A stretch of 64,000 bases of DNA from Thauera sp. GDN1. Lineage in GTDB: Bacteria; Pseudomonadota; Gammaproteobacteria; Burkholderiales; Rhodocyclaceae. Below are positions 23,754-34,767 of this stretch, in pieces. Both the position numbers and the translations under genes were made by a program. The number at the start of each line of letters is the position of its first letter. Position 1 is the stretch's first letter. The stretch spans positions 124,001-188,000 of the forward strand of contig NZ_CP097870.1 in assembly GCF_029223545.1 (NCBI RefSeq). Reading direction: 5' to 3'. The notes below the pieces were generated by a model. The model was not told the origin of the DNA. It saw nothing but the letters and a program-made list of their open reading frames with translations, and searched no databases.

Positions 23754-25223
23754 TCAGGCGCCGAGCTTTTTCTTCAGCAGCTCGTTGACCTGGGCCGGGC
23801 TGGCCTTGCCCTTGCTGGCCTTCATGACCTGGCCGACCAGGGCGTTGAAGGCCTTTTCCTTGCCGGCGCGGAACTCCTCCACCGACTTCTGGTTGGCGGC
23901 GAGCACCTCGTCGATCATGGCCTCGATCGCGCCGCTGTCGGTGACCTGCTTCAGGCCCTGCTTGTCGATGACCTCGTCCGCGGTCGCGCCGTCGCCGTTC
24001 CACAGCGCCTCGAACACCTTCTTGCCGATGGCGTTCGAGATCGTGTTGTCGGCGATGCGCGCCACCAGCCCGGCGAGCTGCGCGGGCGAAACCGGCGAGG
24101 CGGAGACCTCGAGCTCGGCCTTGTTGAGGCGCGCGGCGAGGTCGCCCATGACCCAGTTGGCGCACAGTTTTGGCAACTGAGTGGCCTGCGCCGCGCCGGC
24201 CGCCGACACCGTCGCCTGATAGAAATCGGCCACTTCCTTGGAGGCGGTGAGCGTGGTCGCGTCGTAGGCGGACAGGCCCCAGGCGTCCATGAAGCGCGCC
24301 TTCATCGCCCCCGGCAGCTCGGGCATTTCCGCCTGTACGCGCGCCTTCCACTCCGGCGAGATCATCAGCGGCAGCAGGTCGGGGTCGGGGAAGTAGCGGT
24401 AGTCGTGGGCGTCTTCCTTGCTGCGCATCATGCGCGTCTCGCCGCTGTCGGGGTCGAACAGCACCGTGGCCTGGTGGATGGTGCCGCCGTCCTCGATGGT
24501 GTCGATCTGCCACTGCACCTCGTAGTCGATCGCCTGCTGCAGGAAGCGGAAGGAGTTGAGGTTCTTGATTTCGCGGCGCGTGCCGAGCGGCCCGCCGGGA
24601 CGGCGCACCGAGACGTTGGCGTCGCAGCGGAACGAGCCTTCCTGCATGTTTCCGTCGCAGATGTCGATCCAGCGCACCAGCGCGTGCAGCGCGCGCGCAT
24701 AGGCCACGGCCTCGGCCGAGGAGCGCATGTCCGGCTCGGAGACGATCTCCAGCAGCGGCGTGCCGGCGCGGTTGAGGTCGATGCCGGTCATGCCGTGGAA
24801 GTCCTCGTGCAGGCTCTTGCCGGCGTCTTCCTCGAGGTGGGCGCGGGTCAGGCGCACCGTCTTCTCGTACGCCTGCTCGCCCTCGCCGACGCGGATGGTG
24901 ATCTCGCCGCCCTGCACCACCGGCAGCTCGAACTGGCTGATCTGGTAGCCCTTGGGGAGGTCGGGGTAGAAGTAGTTCTTGCGTGCGAACACGCTCTTGT
25001 CGGCGACGTGGGCGCCGATCGCCAGGCCGAAGCGGATCGCGCGCTCGACCGCGCCGCGGTTGAGCACCGGCAGCACGCCGGGGAGCGCGATGTCCACCGC
25101 GCTCGCCTGGCGGTTGGGTTCGGCGCCGAAGGCGGTGCTGGCCCCGGAAAAGATCTTGCTGGCGGTGTTGAGCTGGGCGTGGACTTCCAGCCCGATGACG
25201 ACTTCCCAATCGGATCGGCTCAT
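23754..25223 (-). CDS. gatB: Aspartyl/glutamyl-tRNA amidotransferase subunit B
   Basis: 489 residues. GatB carries the kinase/transamidase centre that turns Asp-tRNAAsn and Glu-tRNAGln into the amide forms. Diagnostic motifs: [54 protein letters not shown] and the C-terminal YqeY-like domain with [20 protein letters not shown]. The ATG at 25223 gives the expected [15 protein letters not shown]; an upstream ATG at 25277 is less likely. It follows gatC-gatA, with a lipoprotein gene in between. Confidence 0.97.
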   Translation of the reverse strand: MSRSDWEVVIGLEVHAQLNTASKIFSGASTAFGAEPNRQASAVDIALPGVLPVLNRGAVERAIRFGLAIGAHVADKSVFARKNYFYPDLPKGYQISQFELPVVQGGEITIRVGEGEQAYEKTVRLTRAHLEEDAGKSLHEDFHGMTGIDLNRAGTPLLEIVSEPDMRSSAEAVAYARALHALVRWIDICDGNMQEGSFRCDANVSVRRPGGPLGTRREIKNLNSFRFLQQAIDYEVQWQIDTIEDGGTIHQATVLFDPDSGETRMMRSKEDAHDYRYFPDPDLLPLMISPEWKARVQAEMPELPGAMKARFMDAWGLSAYDATTLTASKEVADFYQATVSAAGAAQATQLPKLCANWVMGDLAARLNKAELEVSASPVSPAQLAGLVARIADNTISNAIGKKVFEALWNGDGATADEVIDKQGLKQVTDSGAIEAMIDEVLAANQKSVEEFRAGKEKAFNALVGQVMKASKGKASPAQVNELLKKKLGA

Positions 25224-25260
25224 GGTCTGTTCTCGTGTTGCGCGTGGCCGCTCACCGGGC

Positions 25261-25758
25261 TCAATGGCACTGGCCACTGGAGCGGTCGATGATGATCGGC
25301 CACAGGTAGTCGAAGGCGCCGCGGCTGCAGCGCGCGGCGCAGTTGGCGAAGCCGACGGTGACGGCCTTGCCCTGTTCCCAGATGTTGACCTGGCAGCCGT
25401 CGGCGGCGCGCAGCTGGATGCTGGGCTTCTCGCGCGTCTGGGTGAAGGGACCGTCGAAGCGGCAGCTGCCGCGGCGCGGGATGTCCACGTCGGCGTTGAA
25501 GGTCCTGACCTTGGACTGCAGGACGTCTAGGGTGATCCGGGTGACGTAGCCGGCCTCGTCGCGGAAGCGGCAGTCGGCGCGCACGTCGAGCGGCCGCCAG
25601 GGCATCGGGCGCAGGCGCTTGCCCGCCGAACTCGGGCTTGCCAGCACCTCGTCGCTGACCGGCGCGTCGGCGGGAGGCACGCCGGGCAGCGCGCAGGCGC
25701 CCAGCACCACCGTGGCCGCCAGGGTCGCGAGCCGGCCGTGAAGCGGGCGCGGGTTCAT
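25261..25758 (-). CDS. Small lipoprotein embedded in the gat operon
   Basis: 165 residues. The signal peptide ends in lipobox LGAC (about residues 19-22), so it is lipid-anchored. The mature part has paired cysteines ([33 protein letters not shown]) suggesting disulfides, and ends [18 protein letters not shown] recognise no named domain; it is a conserved-looking hypothetical. It lies 13 nt after gatA and 37 nt before gatB, all on the minus strand, so it is co-transcribed with tRNA amidation genes despite being an envelope protein. Confidence 0.8.
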   Translation of the reverse strand: MNPRPLHGRLATLAATVVLGACALPGVPPADAPVSDEVLASPSSAGKRLRPMPWRPLDVRADCRFRDEAGYVTRITLDVLQSKVRTFNADVDIPRRGSCRFDGPFTQTREKPSIQLRAADGCQVNIWEQGKAVTVGFANCAARCSRGAFDYLWPIIIDRSSGQCH

Positions 25759-25771
25759 GCGCGTGTGCGGC

Positions 25772-27244
25772 TCAGGCGGCGCAGGCCGGCCGCCGGACGT
25801 GCCAGTCGGTGGCCTGCTGGAAGCGGTGGGCGGCCTCGAGCAGGCGGGACTCGGCGAAGTAGTCGCCGATCAGCTGCAGGCCCACCGGCAGGCCATTGGC
25901 GCCGAAGCCGGCCGGATGCGACAGGCCGGGCAGGCCGGCGAGGTTCACCGCGATGGTGTAGATGTCCGACAGGTACATCTGCACCGGGTCGTCGGCCATC
26001 TCGCCCAGCGCCCACGCGGTACGCGGCGTGGTGGGGCCGGCGATGACGTCGCAGTGCTGCAGCGCGGCCTGGAAGTCCTGCGCGATCAGGCGGCGCAGGC
26101 GCTGCGCCTGCAGGTAGTAGGCGTCGTAGTAGCCGTGCGACAGCACGTAGGTGCCCACCAGGATGCGGCGCTTGACCTCGGCGCCGAAGCCCTCGGCGCG
26201 GCTCTTGGCGTACATGTCGGCGAGGTCGCCGTAGTCGGCGGCACGGTGGCCGTAGCGCACGCCGTCGAAGCGCGACAGGTTGCTCGAGCACTCGGCGGGC
26301 GCGATCACGTAGTAGGCCGGGATCGCCAGCCTGGCGTTGGGCAGCGAGACCTCGACGGTGGTGGCGCCGAGCGCGCGGTACTGCGCCAGCGCGGCCTCGA
26401 CCGCGGCGCGCACGTCGTCGGCCATGCCCTCGGCGAAGAACTCGCGCGGCAGGCCGATGCGCAGGCCTTCGAGCGGCTTGGCCGAGGCGGGCGCGGCGAG
26501 CTCGGCGGCGTAGTCCTCGGTGGGGCGCTCGAGGCTGGTGGAGTCGCGTTCGTCGAAGCCGGTCATCGCGCCCAGCAGCAGCGCGCAGTCCTCGGCGCTG
26601 GCGCCGAAGGCGCCGCCCTGGTCGAGCGAGGAGGCGTAGGCGATCATGCCCCAGCGGCTCACCAGACCGTAGGTCGGCTTGATGCCGGTGATGCCGCAGA
26701 AGGCCGCGGGCTGGCGCACCGAGCCGCCGGTGTCGGTGCCGGTGGCGATCGGCGCCAGGCGCGCGGCCACCGCGGCGGCCGAGCCGCCGGACGAACCGCC
26801 GGGCACGCGCTCGAGGTTCCACGGGTTCTTCACCGCGCCGTAGTACGAGCTCTCGTTCGACGAGCCCATCGCGAACTCGTCCATGTTGGCCTTGCCCAGG
26901 CTCACCGCGCCGGCGGCCTTGAGCAGGCTCACCACATGGGCATCGTAGGGGCTGACGAAGTTCGCCAGCATCTTCGAGCCGCAGGTGGTCAGCACGCCTT
27001 CGGTGCAGAACACGTCCTTGTGCGCGAGCGGGATGCCGGTCAGCGCTCCGGCGCTGCCGGCGGCGATGCGGGCGTCGGCGGCGCGCGCGGCGGCGAGCGC
27101 GCCCTCACGGTCCACGGTGATGAAGGCGTTGAGTGCGGGGTTCAGCGCGTCGATGCGGTCGAGGAACAGGCTCGCGAGTTCGACGGCGGAGATCTGCCGC
27201 GCGTCGAGCGCGCGGCGCAGTTCCGGAAGGGAGGCGTTGATCAT
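25772..27244 (-). CDS. gatA: Aspartyl/glutamyl-tRNA amidotransferase subunit A
   Basis: 490 residues, an amidase-signature enzyme that frees ammonia from glutamine and passes it to GatB. The Ser-cisSer-Lys triad is K76 ([10 protein letters not shown]), S151 ([13 protein letters not shown]) and S175 ([13 protein letters not shown]). [13 protein letters not shown] is typical of GatA rather than other amidases. It stands 76 nt after gatC. Confidence 0.97.
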   Translation of the reverse strand: MINASLPELRRALDARQISAVELASLFLDRIDALNPALNAFITVDREGALAAARAADARIAAGSAGALTGIPLAHKDVFCTEGVLTTCGSKMLANFVSPYDAHVVSLLKAAGAVSLGKANMDEFAMGSSNESSYYGAVKNPWNLERVPGGSSGGSAAAVAARLAPIATGTDTGGSVRQPAAFCGITGIKPTYGLVSRWGMIAYASSLDQGGAFGASAEDCALLLGAMTGFDERDSTSLERPTEDYAAELAAPASAKPLEGLRIGLPREFFAEGMADDVRAAVEAALAQYRALGATTVEVSLPNARLAIPAYYVIAPAECSSNLSRFDGVRYGHRAADYGDLADMYAKSRAEGFGAEVKRRILVGTYVLSHGYYDAYYLQAQRLRRLIAQDFQAALQHCDVIAGPTTPRTAWALGEMADDPVQMYLSDIYTIAVNLAGLPGLSHPAGFGANGLPVGLQLIGDYFAESRLLEAAHRFQQATDWHVRRPACAA

Positions 27245-27320
27245 CTTTCGGTCAGGCAGGTTGGCGCCGCGGGGTGTCGGGGTCGTCGGGACTGACGGCG
27301 TCGAGGGGCCGCGGGGCGGA

Positions 27321-27608
27321 TCATTCGATGACTTTCGGCACCAGGTAGAGCCCGGCTTCGGTCTGCGGCGCGACCTTCTGGAAGGCGTCGCGGCGGTCGG
27401 CCTCGGTGACCACGTCGGCGCGCAGGCGGGTGGCGAGTTCCTGCGGATGGCTCATCGGCTCGACGCCCGTGGTATCGACCGCCTGCATCTGCTCGATGAG
27501 GCCGAAGATGCCGTTCAGCTTGGCGCGGGTGGCGTCCAGTTCGGTGTCGGAAAGCGCGATGCGCGCGAGGCGGGCGATGTGCCCGACTTGTTCATTGGAC
27601 AGCGACAT
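27321..27608 (-). CDS. gatC: Aspartyl/glutamyl-tRNA amidotransferase subunit C
   Basis: 95 residues. GatC wraps around GatA and stabilises it. The motifs [12 protein letters not shown] and [20 protein letters not shown] are the family's fingerprints. It is first in the gatC-A-lipoprotein-B operon and divergent from mreB, with about 170 nt between starts. Confidence 0.96.
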   Translation of the reverse strand: MSLSNEQVGHIARLARIALSDTELDATRAKLNGIFGLIEQMQAVDTTGVEPMSHPQELATRLRADVVTEADRRDAFQKVAPQTEAGLYLVPKVIE

Positions 27609-27646
27609 GAGGTAACAAAACCTGCTGAATCCACAAAGGTTTGTAG

Positions 27647-28822
<1,176 letters not shown>

Positions 28823-28886
28823 GGGCCCGCCCCGGCAGCCGCGCCGGGGCACCCTGCCTCCCATCTGACGGCCCCTGGTTTTGCGG

Positions 28887-29765
28887 ATGTCTCTCGTCGG
28901 CCATCAGCCTCCCCCGATCTTCAAGCGCGGACCGGCGCCACTGGCGCGCCTGTTCGTGTTCGTCGCCGTCTGCCTGCTGCTGCTGGTGGCCGACCTGCGC
29001 TTCCGCTACCTGGAAGTCATGCGCAACGCGCTGTCGGTGGTCACCTATCCGCTGCAGATGGCGGCGGCGACGCCCGCCGACGTGGTGCGCAACGCCGCGC
29101 GCTACTTCGGCACCCTGATCGACGTCCAGCTCGAGAACGCCGAGCTGCGCCGGCAGCAGCTCGGTGCCGGCGAGCGCCTGCTGCGCTTCGCCCAGCTCGA
29201 ACAGGAGAACGCCCACCTGCGCGAGCTGCTGCAGATGTCGCAGCGCGTGCAGACCCGGAGCATCGCCGCCGACATCCTGTACAACGCCCCCGACCCCTTC
29301 GCGCGCAAGGTCATCCTCGACCGCGGCGCCCAGCAGGGCGTGGAGGCGGGGCTGGCGGTGGTGGACGCGCACGGCGTCATCGGCCAGGTCACCCGCGTGC
29401 ATCCGATCCAGTCCGAGGTCACGCTGCTGACCGACCGCAACCAGTCGCTCCCGGTCAGCGTGGTGCGCAACGGCGTGCGCGGCGTGCTCTACGGCGTCGG
29501 CCGCGGCACGCTGGAGATGCGTCATGTGCTCGCCGACGTCGACATCCGGCCCGGCGACCAGCTCGTGACCTCGGGCCTGGACGGCGTCTTCGTGCCCGGC
29601 CTGCCGGTGGCCACCGTGACCCGCGTCGATCGCGATGCCGACGCCTTCGCCCGCATCGAGTGCGAGCCGCTGGCGGCGATCGAGCGCAGCGTGCAGGTGC
29701 TGGTGGTCGGCCGCGCCGCCTATCCGCCGCCTCCGCCGCCGCCCGAAAACGAGGGAGGACGCTGA
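28887..29765 (+). CDS. mreC: Rod-shape-determining protein MreC
   Basis: 292 residues. A short cytoplasmic N-terminus, one membrane helix (about 22-39), a coiled coil rich in E/L/Q (about 75-115, NAELRRQQL, EQENAHLRELL) and a periplasmic beta domain (about 120-270). The end is a proline run before ENEGGR. MreC activates PBP2-RodA. The ATG at 28887 is preferred over TTG at 28881. mreD begins 4 nt after the stop. Confidence 0.95.
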   Translation: MSLVGHQPPPIFKRGPAPLARLFVFVAVCLLLLVADLRFRYLEVMRNALSVVTYPLQMAAATPADVVRNAARYFGTLIDVQLENAELRRQQLGAGERLLRFAQLEQENAHLRELLQMSQRVQTRSIAADILYNAPDPFARKVILDRGAQQGVEAGLAVVDAHGVIGQVTRVHPIQSEVTLLTDRNQSLPVSVVRNGVRGVLYGVGRGTLEMRHVLADVDIRPGDQLVTSGLDGVFVPGLPVATVTRVDRDADAFARIECEPLAAIERSVQVLVVGRAAYPPPPPPPENEGGR

Positions 29766-29769
29766 GCCC

Positions 29770-30291
29770 ATGCAGCCGACCAACCGCTCCAGCCGCATCC
29801 TGCTGCCGGTCAAGCTGTGGTTCGTGTACCTGAGCCTGTTCGTCGCGCTCGGCCTCGAATACATCCCCACCGGGCGCACGCCCGGCCTGCCCGACTGGGT
29901 GGCGCTGGTGCTGGCGTTCTGGTGCGTGCGCGAGCCGCTGCGCATCGGCCTGGGCGCGGGCTTCGCCTTCGGCCTGCTGATGGACGTCGGCCTCGGCGCG
30001 GCGATGGGGCAGCATGCGCTCGCCTACGTCGTGCTCGCCCATCTCGCCAACAGCCTGGCGCGCCGTGTGCTCTGGTTCCCGGCCTGGCAGCAGGCGCTGC
30101 ACGTGCTGCCGCTGCTGCTGTTCGCCCAGGCGCTGATGGTGGCGGTGCGCCTGCTCGCCGGGGCGGAGTTCCCGGGCTGGTCGTACTTCCTGTCGAGCTT
30201 CAGCAGTGCGCTGCTGTGGGCGCCGCTCTCCTTCCTGCTGCTGCTGCCGCAGTACCAGCCGGTCGAGCGCGATGACAACCGCCCGATCTGA
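29770..30291 (+). CDS. mreD: Rod-shape-determining protein MreD
   Basis: 173 residues, strongly hydrophobic with five predicted membrane helices and the family's GFAFGLLMDVGLGAAMGQHALAY. MreD binds MreC and tunes its effect on PBP2. It fits tightly between mreC (4 nt) and mrdA (12 nt). The frame is open farther upstream inside mreC, but only the ATG at 29770 gives a normal MreD. Confidence 0.94.
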   Translation: MQPTNRSSRILLPVKLWFVYLSLFVALGLEYIPTGRTPGLPDWVALVLAFWCVREPLRIGLGAGFAFGLLMDVGLGAAMGQHALAYVVLAHLANSLARRVLWFPAWQQALHVLPLLLFAQALMVAVRLLAGAEFPGWSYFLSSFSSALLWAPLSFLLLLPQYQPVERDDNRPI

Positions 30292-30303
30292 GGTCGGCGG
30301 CCG

Positions 30304-32340
30304 ATGACCGAGTTCCGCGCCCCGGCGGTCGATCTCGCCCGCTTCCGCCTGCGGGTCGTGGTGGCGGTGCTGTTCGTGCTCACCTGCCTCGGCCTGCTCG
30401 CCGCCCGTTTCCACTTCCTGCAGGTGCAGCGCCACGACTACTTCCTGACCCGCGCCGAGGACAACCGCATCGCGCTGCTGCCGGTGGTGCCGCATCGCGG
30501 CACCATCGTCGACCGCCGGGGCGTGGTGCTGGCGCGCAACTACGCCACCTACACGATCGAGATCACGCCCTCGCAGGTGCGCGACCTCGAGGCCACGCTC
30601 GACGAGCTCGCCACCCTGGTGGCGATCGACGCCCGCGACCGGCGCCGCTTCCGCAAGCTGGTCGAGGAGAGCCGCAATTTCGAGAGCATCCCGCTGCGCA
30701 GCCGGCTGAGCGACGACGAGGTCGCGCGCGTGGTGTCGCAGCGCTACCGCCTGCCGGGCGTGGACGTGAAGGCCCGCCTGCTGCGCGACTATCCGCAGGG
30801 CACCACCGCCTCGCACGTGATCGGCTACATCGGCCGCATCAACGAACGCGACGTCGAGCGCATCGAGGAGGACGGCCAGACCGCCAACTACCGCGGCACC
30901 CAGCACATGGGCAAGGCGGGGCTGGAGCAGTCCTACGAGCAGGAGCTGCACGGCACGACCGGGGTCGAGCAGGTCGAGGTCAACGCCGGCGGGCGGGCGG
31001 TGCGCGCGCTGTCGCACACCCCGGCGACGCCGGGCAACGACCTCGAGCTCACCCTCGACATCGAGCTGCAGAAGGTCGCCGAGAAGGCCTTCGGCGACCG
31101 CCGTGGCGCGCTGGTGGCGATCGAGCCCTCGACCGGTGGCGTGCTCGCGCTGGCGTCGATGCCGACCTACGACCCCAACCTCTTCGTCGACGGCATCTCC
31201 ACCCAGGACTGGAAGGCGCTCAACGACTCGCCGGACCACCCGATGCTGCACCGCGCGATCTACTCCACCTATCCGCCCGGCTCCACCTTCAAGCCCTTCA
31301 TGGCGCTCGCCGGCCTGGAGACGGGCAAGCGCAGCGCCAAGCAGGCGATGTACGACGTCGGCTATTTCAACTTCGGTGGCCACCGCTTCATGGACGACAA
31401 GATCGGCGGCCACGGCATGGTGGACCTGCACAAGTCGATCGTGGTGTCGTGCAACACCTACTACTACCAGCTCGCCAACGACCTCGGCATCGACGGCATC
31501 GCCGGCTTCATGGCGCCCTTCGGCTTCGGCGAGCGGACAGGCATCGACCTCCCGGGCGAGGCCGCCGGCGTGCTGCCCTCGCCGGAGTGGAAGCGCGGCC
31601 GCTTCCGCAGGCCCGAGCAGCAACGCTGGTTCGGCGGCGAGACGATCTCGGTCGGCATCGGCCAGGGCTACAACGCCTACACCCCGCTGCAGCTGGCCAA
31701 CGCGCTCGCCGCGCTGGTGAACGAGGGCAGGCTGTTCCGCCCGCACGTGGTCAAGTACGTGGTCGATTCGCGCACCGGCGAGCGGCGCGCGATCGAGCCC
31801 GAGCCGCTGCGCGAGATCCCGCTGCGGGAGGCGAACCTGAAGGCGGTGCTCGACGCCATGGTCGACGTCAACGTCAGCGGCACCGGCAAGCGCGCGTTCA
31901 AGGGCGCGCCCTACAGCGTCGGCGGCAAGACCGGCACGGCGCAGGTGTTCTCGCTGCGCGGCCAGCGCTACGTCGAGGGCCGGGTGCGCGAGCGCCTGCG
32001 CGACCATTCCTGGTTCGTCGCCTACGCCCCGGCGGAGAATCCGAAGATCGCGCTCGCCGTGCTGGTCGAGAACGGCGGCTTCGGCGCCCAGTCGGCAGCG
32101 CCGATCGCGCGCCAGGTGATCGACTACTACCTGCTCAACCAGCCGGTGGCCGCGCCGGCGGTCGAGGACGCGGAGGCGGTGGAGGGCGACGACGAGGCCG
32201 GCGCGCATGACCACGACCACGAGGCGGCGGGCCCTGCCGTGGCGCACGCGGACGACGCGCCGCCGCCCGTGCCGGCGCCGCGTGCGCCTGCCGCGCTGCC
32301 TGCCCCGGCGCCCGCCGCGCCGGCGAGGAGTGCCCGATGA
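30304..32340 (+). CDS. mrdA: Penicillin-binding protein 2 (elongation transpeptidase)
   Basis: 678 residues. One N-terminal membrane helix (about 17-35), a dimerisation/pedestal region with PHRGTIVDRRG, and a transpeptidase domain with active-site S327 (PGSTFKP), SCN near 382 and KTG in GGKTGTAQV. PBP2 cross-links new lateral-wall peptidoglycan made by RodA. The catalytic domain ends near NQPVA; about 65 further residues are a low-complexity tail rich in A, P, D and H (AGAHDHDHEAAG), longer than in enterobacterial PBP2. The stop overlaps the rodA ATG. Confidence 0.97.
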   Translation: MTEFRAPAVDLARFRLRVVVAVLFVLTCLGLLAARFHFLQVQRHDYFLTRAEDNRIALLPVVPHRGTIVDRRGVVLARNYATYTIEITPSQVRDLEATLDELATLVAIDARDRRRFRKLVEESRNFESIPLRSRLSDDEVARVVSQRYRLPGVDVKARLLRDYPQGTTASHVIGYIGRINERDVERIEEDGQTANYRGTQHMGKAGLEQSYEQELHGTTGVEQVEVNAGGRAVRALSHTPATPGNDLELTLDIELQKVAEKAFGDRRGALVAIEPSTGGVLALASMPTYDPNLFVDGISTQDWKALNDSPDHPMLHRAIYSTYPPGSTFKPFMALAGLETGKRSAKQAMYDVGYFNFGGHRFMDDKIGGHGMVDLHKSIVVSCNTYYYQLANDLGIDGIAGFMAPFGFGERTGIDLPGEAAGVLPSPEWKRGRFRRPEQQRWFGGETISVGIGQGYNAYTPLQLANALAALVNEGRLFRPHVVKYVVDSRTGERRAIEPEPLREIPLREANLKAVLDAMVDVNVSGTGKRAFKGAPYSVGGKTGTAQVFSLRGQRYVEGRVRERLRDHSWFVAYAPAENPKIALAVLVENGGFGAQSAAPIARQVIDYYLLNQPVAAPAVEDAEAVEGDDEAGAHDHDHEAAGPAVAHADDAPPPVPAPRAPAALPAPAPAAPARSAR

Positions 32341-33479
32341 ACGAGAGCCGCTTCAATCCGCTCGCGCTGGTGCGCGGTTTCCTGCGCCCGATCGATCCGG
32401 CGCTGATGCTGGTGCTCGCGGTCCTGCTCGGCTACGCCCACGTGCTGATGCAGAGCGCCTCCCCGGAGCGCCTGGATGCACAGGTCACCCATATCGGCAT
32501 CGCGCTCGCCGGCATGTGGGTGCTGGCCTGGCTCAAGCCGCAGCGTCTGCTGTCGTTCGCGGTGCCGCTGTACCTGCTCGGGGTGCTGCTGCTGATCGCG
32601 GTGGAGCTGTTCGGCGAGGTGTCCAAGGGCGCGCAGCGCTGGCTCGACCTCGGCGTGGCGCGCATCCAGCCTTCCGAGCTGATGAAGATCGCGATGCCGC
32701 TGATGCTGGCCTGGTTCTTCCAGGTGCGCGAGGGGCAGACGCGCTTCGTCGACTTCCTCGTCTCCGGCGTGCTGCTGGTGGTGCCGGTAGGTCTCATCCT
32801 GATCCAGCCCGACCTCGGCACCAGCCTGCTGGTGGCGGCGTCCGGCCTGTACGTGATCTATTTCGCCGGGCTGTCGTGGAAGCTGATCATCCCGCTGGTG
32901 CTGGTGGCGATCATCGGGCTGGGTTCGATCGTCGCCTTCGGCGATACCCTGTGCCAGCCCGAGGTGGACTGGCAGGTGCTGCGCGAGTACCAGAAGCAGC
33001 GCGTGTGCACCCTGCTCGATCCGACACGCGATCCGCTCGGCAAGGGCTTCCACATCATCCAGTCCACGATCGCGATCGGCTCCGGCGGGGTGATGGGCAA
33101 GGGCTGGATGGACGGCACGCAGACCCACCTCGCTTTTCTGCCCGAGCGCCACACCGACTTCATCTTCGCCGTGCTCGCCGAGGAGTTCGGCCTGGTCGGC
33201 GCGCTGGTGCTGCTCGCGACCTACGTCGTGCTGCTGCTGCGCGGCTTCCACATCGCCGCCAACGCGCCCACCCACGCCTCGCGCCTGCTCGCCGGCGCGA
33301 TCACGATGATCTTCTTCACCTATGCCTTCGTGAACATGGGCATGGTGAGCGGCATCCTGCCGGTGGTGGGCGTGCCGCTGCCCTTCATCAGCTACGGCGG
33401 AACCGCGCTCGTCACGCTCTGTCTGGGTATCGGCATCCTGATGAGCATCCAGCGCAGTCGTTTCGCCGACAAGAACTGA
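32337..33479 (+). CDS. rodA: Peptidoglycan glycosyltransferase RodA
   Basis: 380 residues with about ten membrane helices. SEDS-family polymerase that forms glycan strands from lipid II with PBP2. Motifs: QPDLGTSLLV, the extracellular loop with GTQTHLAFLPERHTDFIFAVLAEEFG (containing the essential Asp), and GVPLPFISYGGTALV. An insertion around 205-225 (DTLCQPEVDWQVLREYQKQR) is usual for RodA loop 4. ATGA overlap with mrdA points to translational coupling. Confidence 0.97.
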   Translation: MNESRFNPLALVRGFLRPIDPALMLVLAVLLGYAHVLMQSASPERLDAQVTHIGIALAGMWVLAWLKPQRLLSFAVPLYLLGVLLLIAVELFGEVSKGAQRWLDLGVARIQPSELMKIAMPLMLAWFFQVREGQTRFVDFLVSGVLLVVPVGLILIQPDLGTSLLVAASGLYVIYFAGLSWKLIIPLVLVAIIGLGSIVAFGDTLCQPEVDWQVLREYQKQRVCTLLDPTRDPLGKGFHIIQSTIAIGSGGVMGKGWMDGTQTHLAFLPERHTDFIFAVLAEEFGLVGALVLLATYVVLLLRGFHIAANAPTHASRLLAGAITMIFFTYAFVNMGMVSGILPVVGVPLPFISYGGTALVTLCLGIGILMSIQRSRFADKN

Positions 33480-33494
33480 AGGCCCGAGAACCGC

Positions 33495-34652
33495 ATGAAT
33501 CCCGAGCACTCCACACCGCCGGTCGCACGCCGCGACGTGCGCCTGATCGATCGCAACCCCTTGCTGCGCCGTTTCGCCCTCGCCCTCGGCCTCGGCTGCG
33601 CCGCGGTGCTGCTGTCCGCCTGCGGCTCGACGCCGAAGCGCGACGCGGAACAGGCGGGCGCGCCCGCCGGCGAGGCGAGCGCGCAGGCAGGCGGGCGTCC
33701 GCCGGGCACGCGCCGTGGCGGCGGCTACTACAAGGACGACGGCCCGGACGAGGTCGTGCCCGAGAACCTCGACGACATCCCCGACGCCGAGCCGCGCGCG
33801 GAACCGCTGCACCGCTTCGCCAACCGGCCCTACCACGTCATGGGGCAGAGCTTCGTGCCCGCCACCGAGGTCCGCCCCTTCCGCCAGCGCGGTCATGGCA
33901 GCTGGTACGGCCGCCGCTTCCACGGCAATCCGACCTCGAGCGGCGAGCCCTACGACATGTACGCGATGACCGCCGCCCACCCGACGCTGCCGATCCCGAG
34001 CTATGTGCGCGTGACCCACCTCGGCAACGGGCGCTCGGTGGTGGTGCGGGTGAATGACCGCGGACCCTTCCTGCGCGGGCGGGTCATCGACCTGTCCTAC
34101 GCCGCCGCGCACAAGCTCGGCTACGTCAATGCCGGCAGCGCGCAGGTCGAGGTCGAGCAGATCCTGCCGACCGAGGCGCCGCTGATGGTCGCCACGCGCG
34201 AGGTGCCGCCGCTGCGCGCGCGCGCGAACGAGGGCGTGGTGGCGGCCGATGCGCCGCCGCCGGAAGCGCGGGCGCTGCCGCCGCTCGCCCAGGCCGCGGC
34301 CGATGCGCCCGCGGCCGCGCAAGCCGCGGTGGCGGATGCGGCTGCGCCGGCGGTCGAATGCGGTCCGGTCCCGGCCTGCGGGGCCGCCGAAGGCCTGGCC
34401 CCGCCGATCGCCTCGGCGAGCGCGGGCATCTTCCTGCAACTGGGCGCCTTCTCGTCCTATGCCAACGCCGAGGGCTTCCGCGACACCGTCCAGGGCCGGG
34501 CGGGTTCGCTGGCCGAGCGCTTCGAACTGCTGGCCGACGGCGAACGTTTCCGCCTCCATGCCGGTCCTTACGAATCGATGGATGCCGCGCGCAGCGCCGC
34601 CGCGCGCATGGGCACGCTGCTCAAGCTCAAGCCGGTGGTGATCGTGCGCTGA
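33495..34652 (+). CDS. rlpA: Septal ring lytic transglycosylase/lipoprotein RlpA
   Basis: 385 residues. Lipobox LSAC with C43 after an unusually long N-terminus; a start nearer the hydrophobic segment is possible. The double-psi beta-barrel domain (about 132-215) has GHGSWYGRRFHGNPTSSGE and VVRVNDRGPF, where D188 is the expected catalytic Asp. An alanine-rich linker precedes a C-terminal SPOR domain (about 308-385, FLQLGAFSSYANAEGF) that binds denuded septal glycan. It follows rodA by 15 nt, the frequent mrdAB-rlpA-dac order. Confidence 0.94.
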   Translation: MNPEHSTPPVARRDVRLIDRNPLLRRFALALGLGCAAVLLSACGSTPKRDAEQAGAPAGEASAQAGGRPPGTRRGGGYYKDDGPDEVVPENLDDIPDAEPRAEPLHRFANRPYHVMGQSFVPATEVRPFRQRGHGSWYGRRFHGNPTSSGEPYDMYAMTAAHPTLPIPSYVRVTHLGNGRSVVVRVNDRGPFLRGRVIDLSYAAAHKLGYVNAGSAQVEVEQILPTEAPLMVATREVPPLRARANEGVVAADAPPPEARALPPLAQAAADAPAAAQAAVADAAAPAVECGPVPACGAAEGLAPPIASASAGIFLQLGAFSSYANAEGFRDTVQGRAGSLAERFELLADGERFRLHAGPYESMDAARSAAARMGTLLKLKPVVIVR

Positions 34653-34696
34653 GCCGGACCCGGCCGGCGCCGGGTTGCAACAAAGGCTTTCGGTTT

Positions 34697-34725
34697 TTGG
34701 TCCGTCCGGGGGTGGCGCCTATAAT
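34697..34725 (+). promoter_or_regulatory. Sigma70 promoter of dacC
   Basis: TTGGTC (34697-34702) and TATAAT (34720-34725) are 17 bp apart. Transcription would start near 34732, 36 nt before the dacC ATG, so dacC can be expressed apart from rlpA. Confidence 0.8.
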
Positions 34726-34767
34726 CGGGCACTCCCGCCTTTCCTCAATTCTCCCCAGGTTTTCCCA

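Noticed and set aside
29455..34559. Two very long open frames antisense to mreC-mrdA-rodA-rlpA
   Set aside because: Composition is H/R/Q/A-rich as expected for the complement of GC-biased genes; both cover several certain genes.
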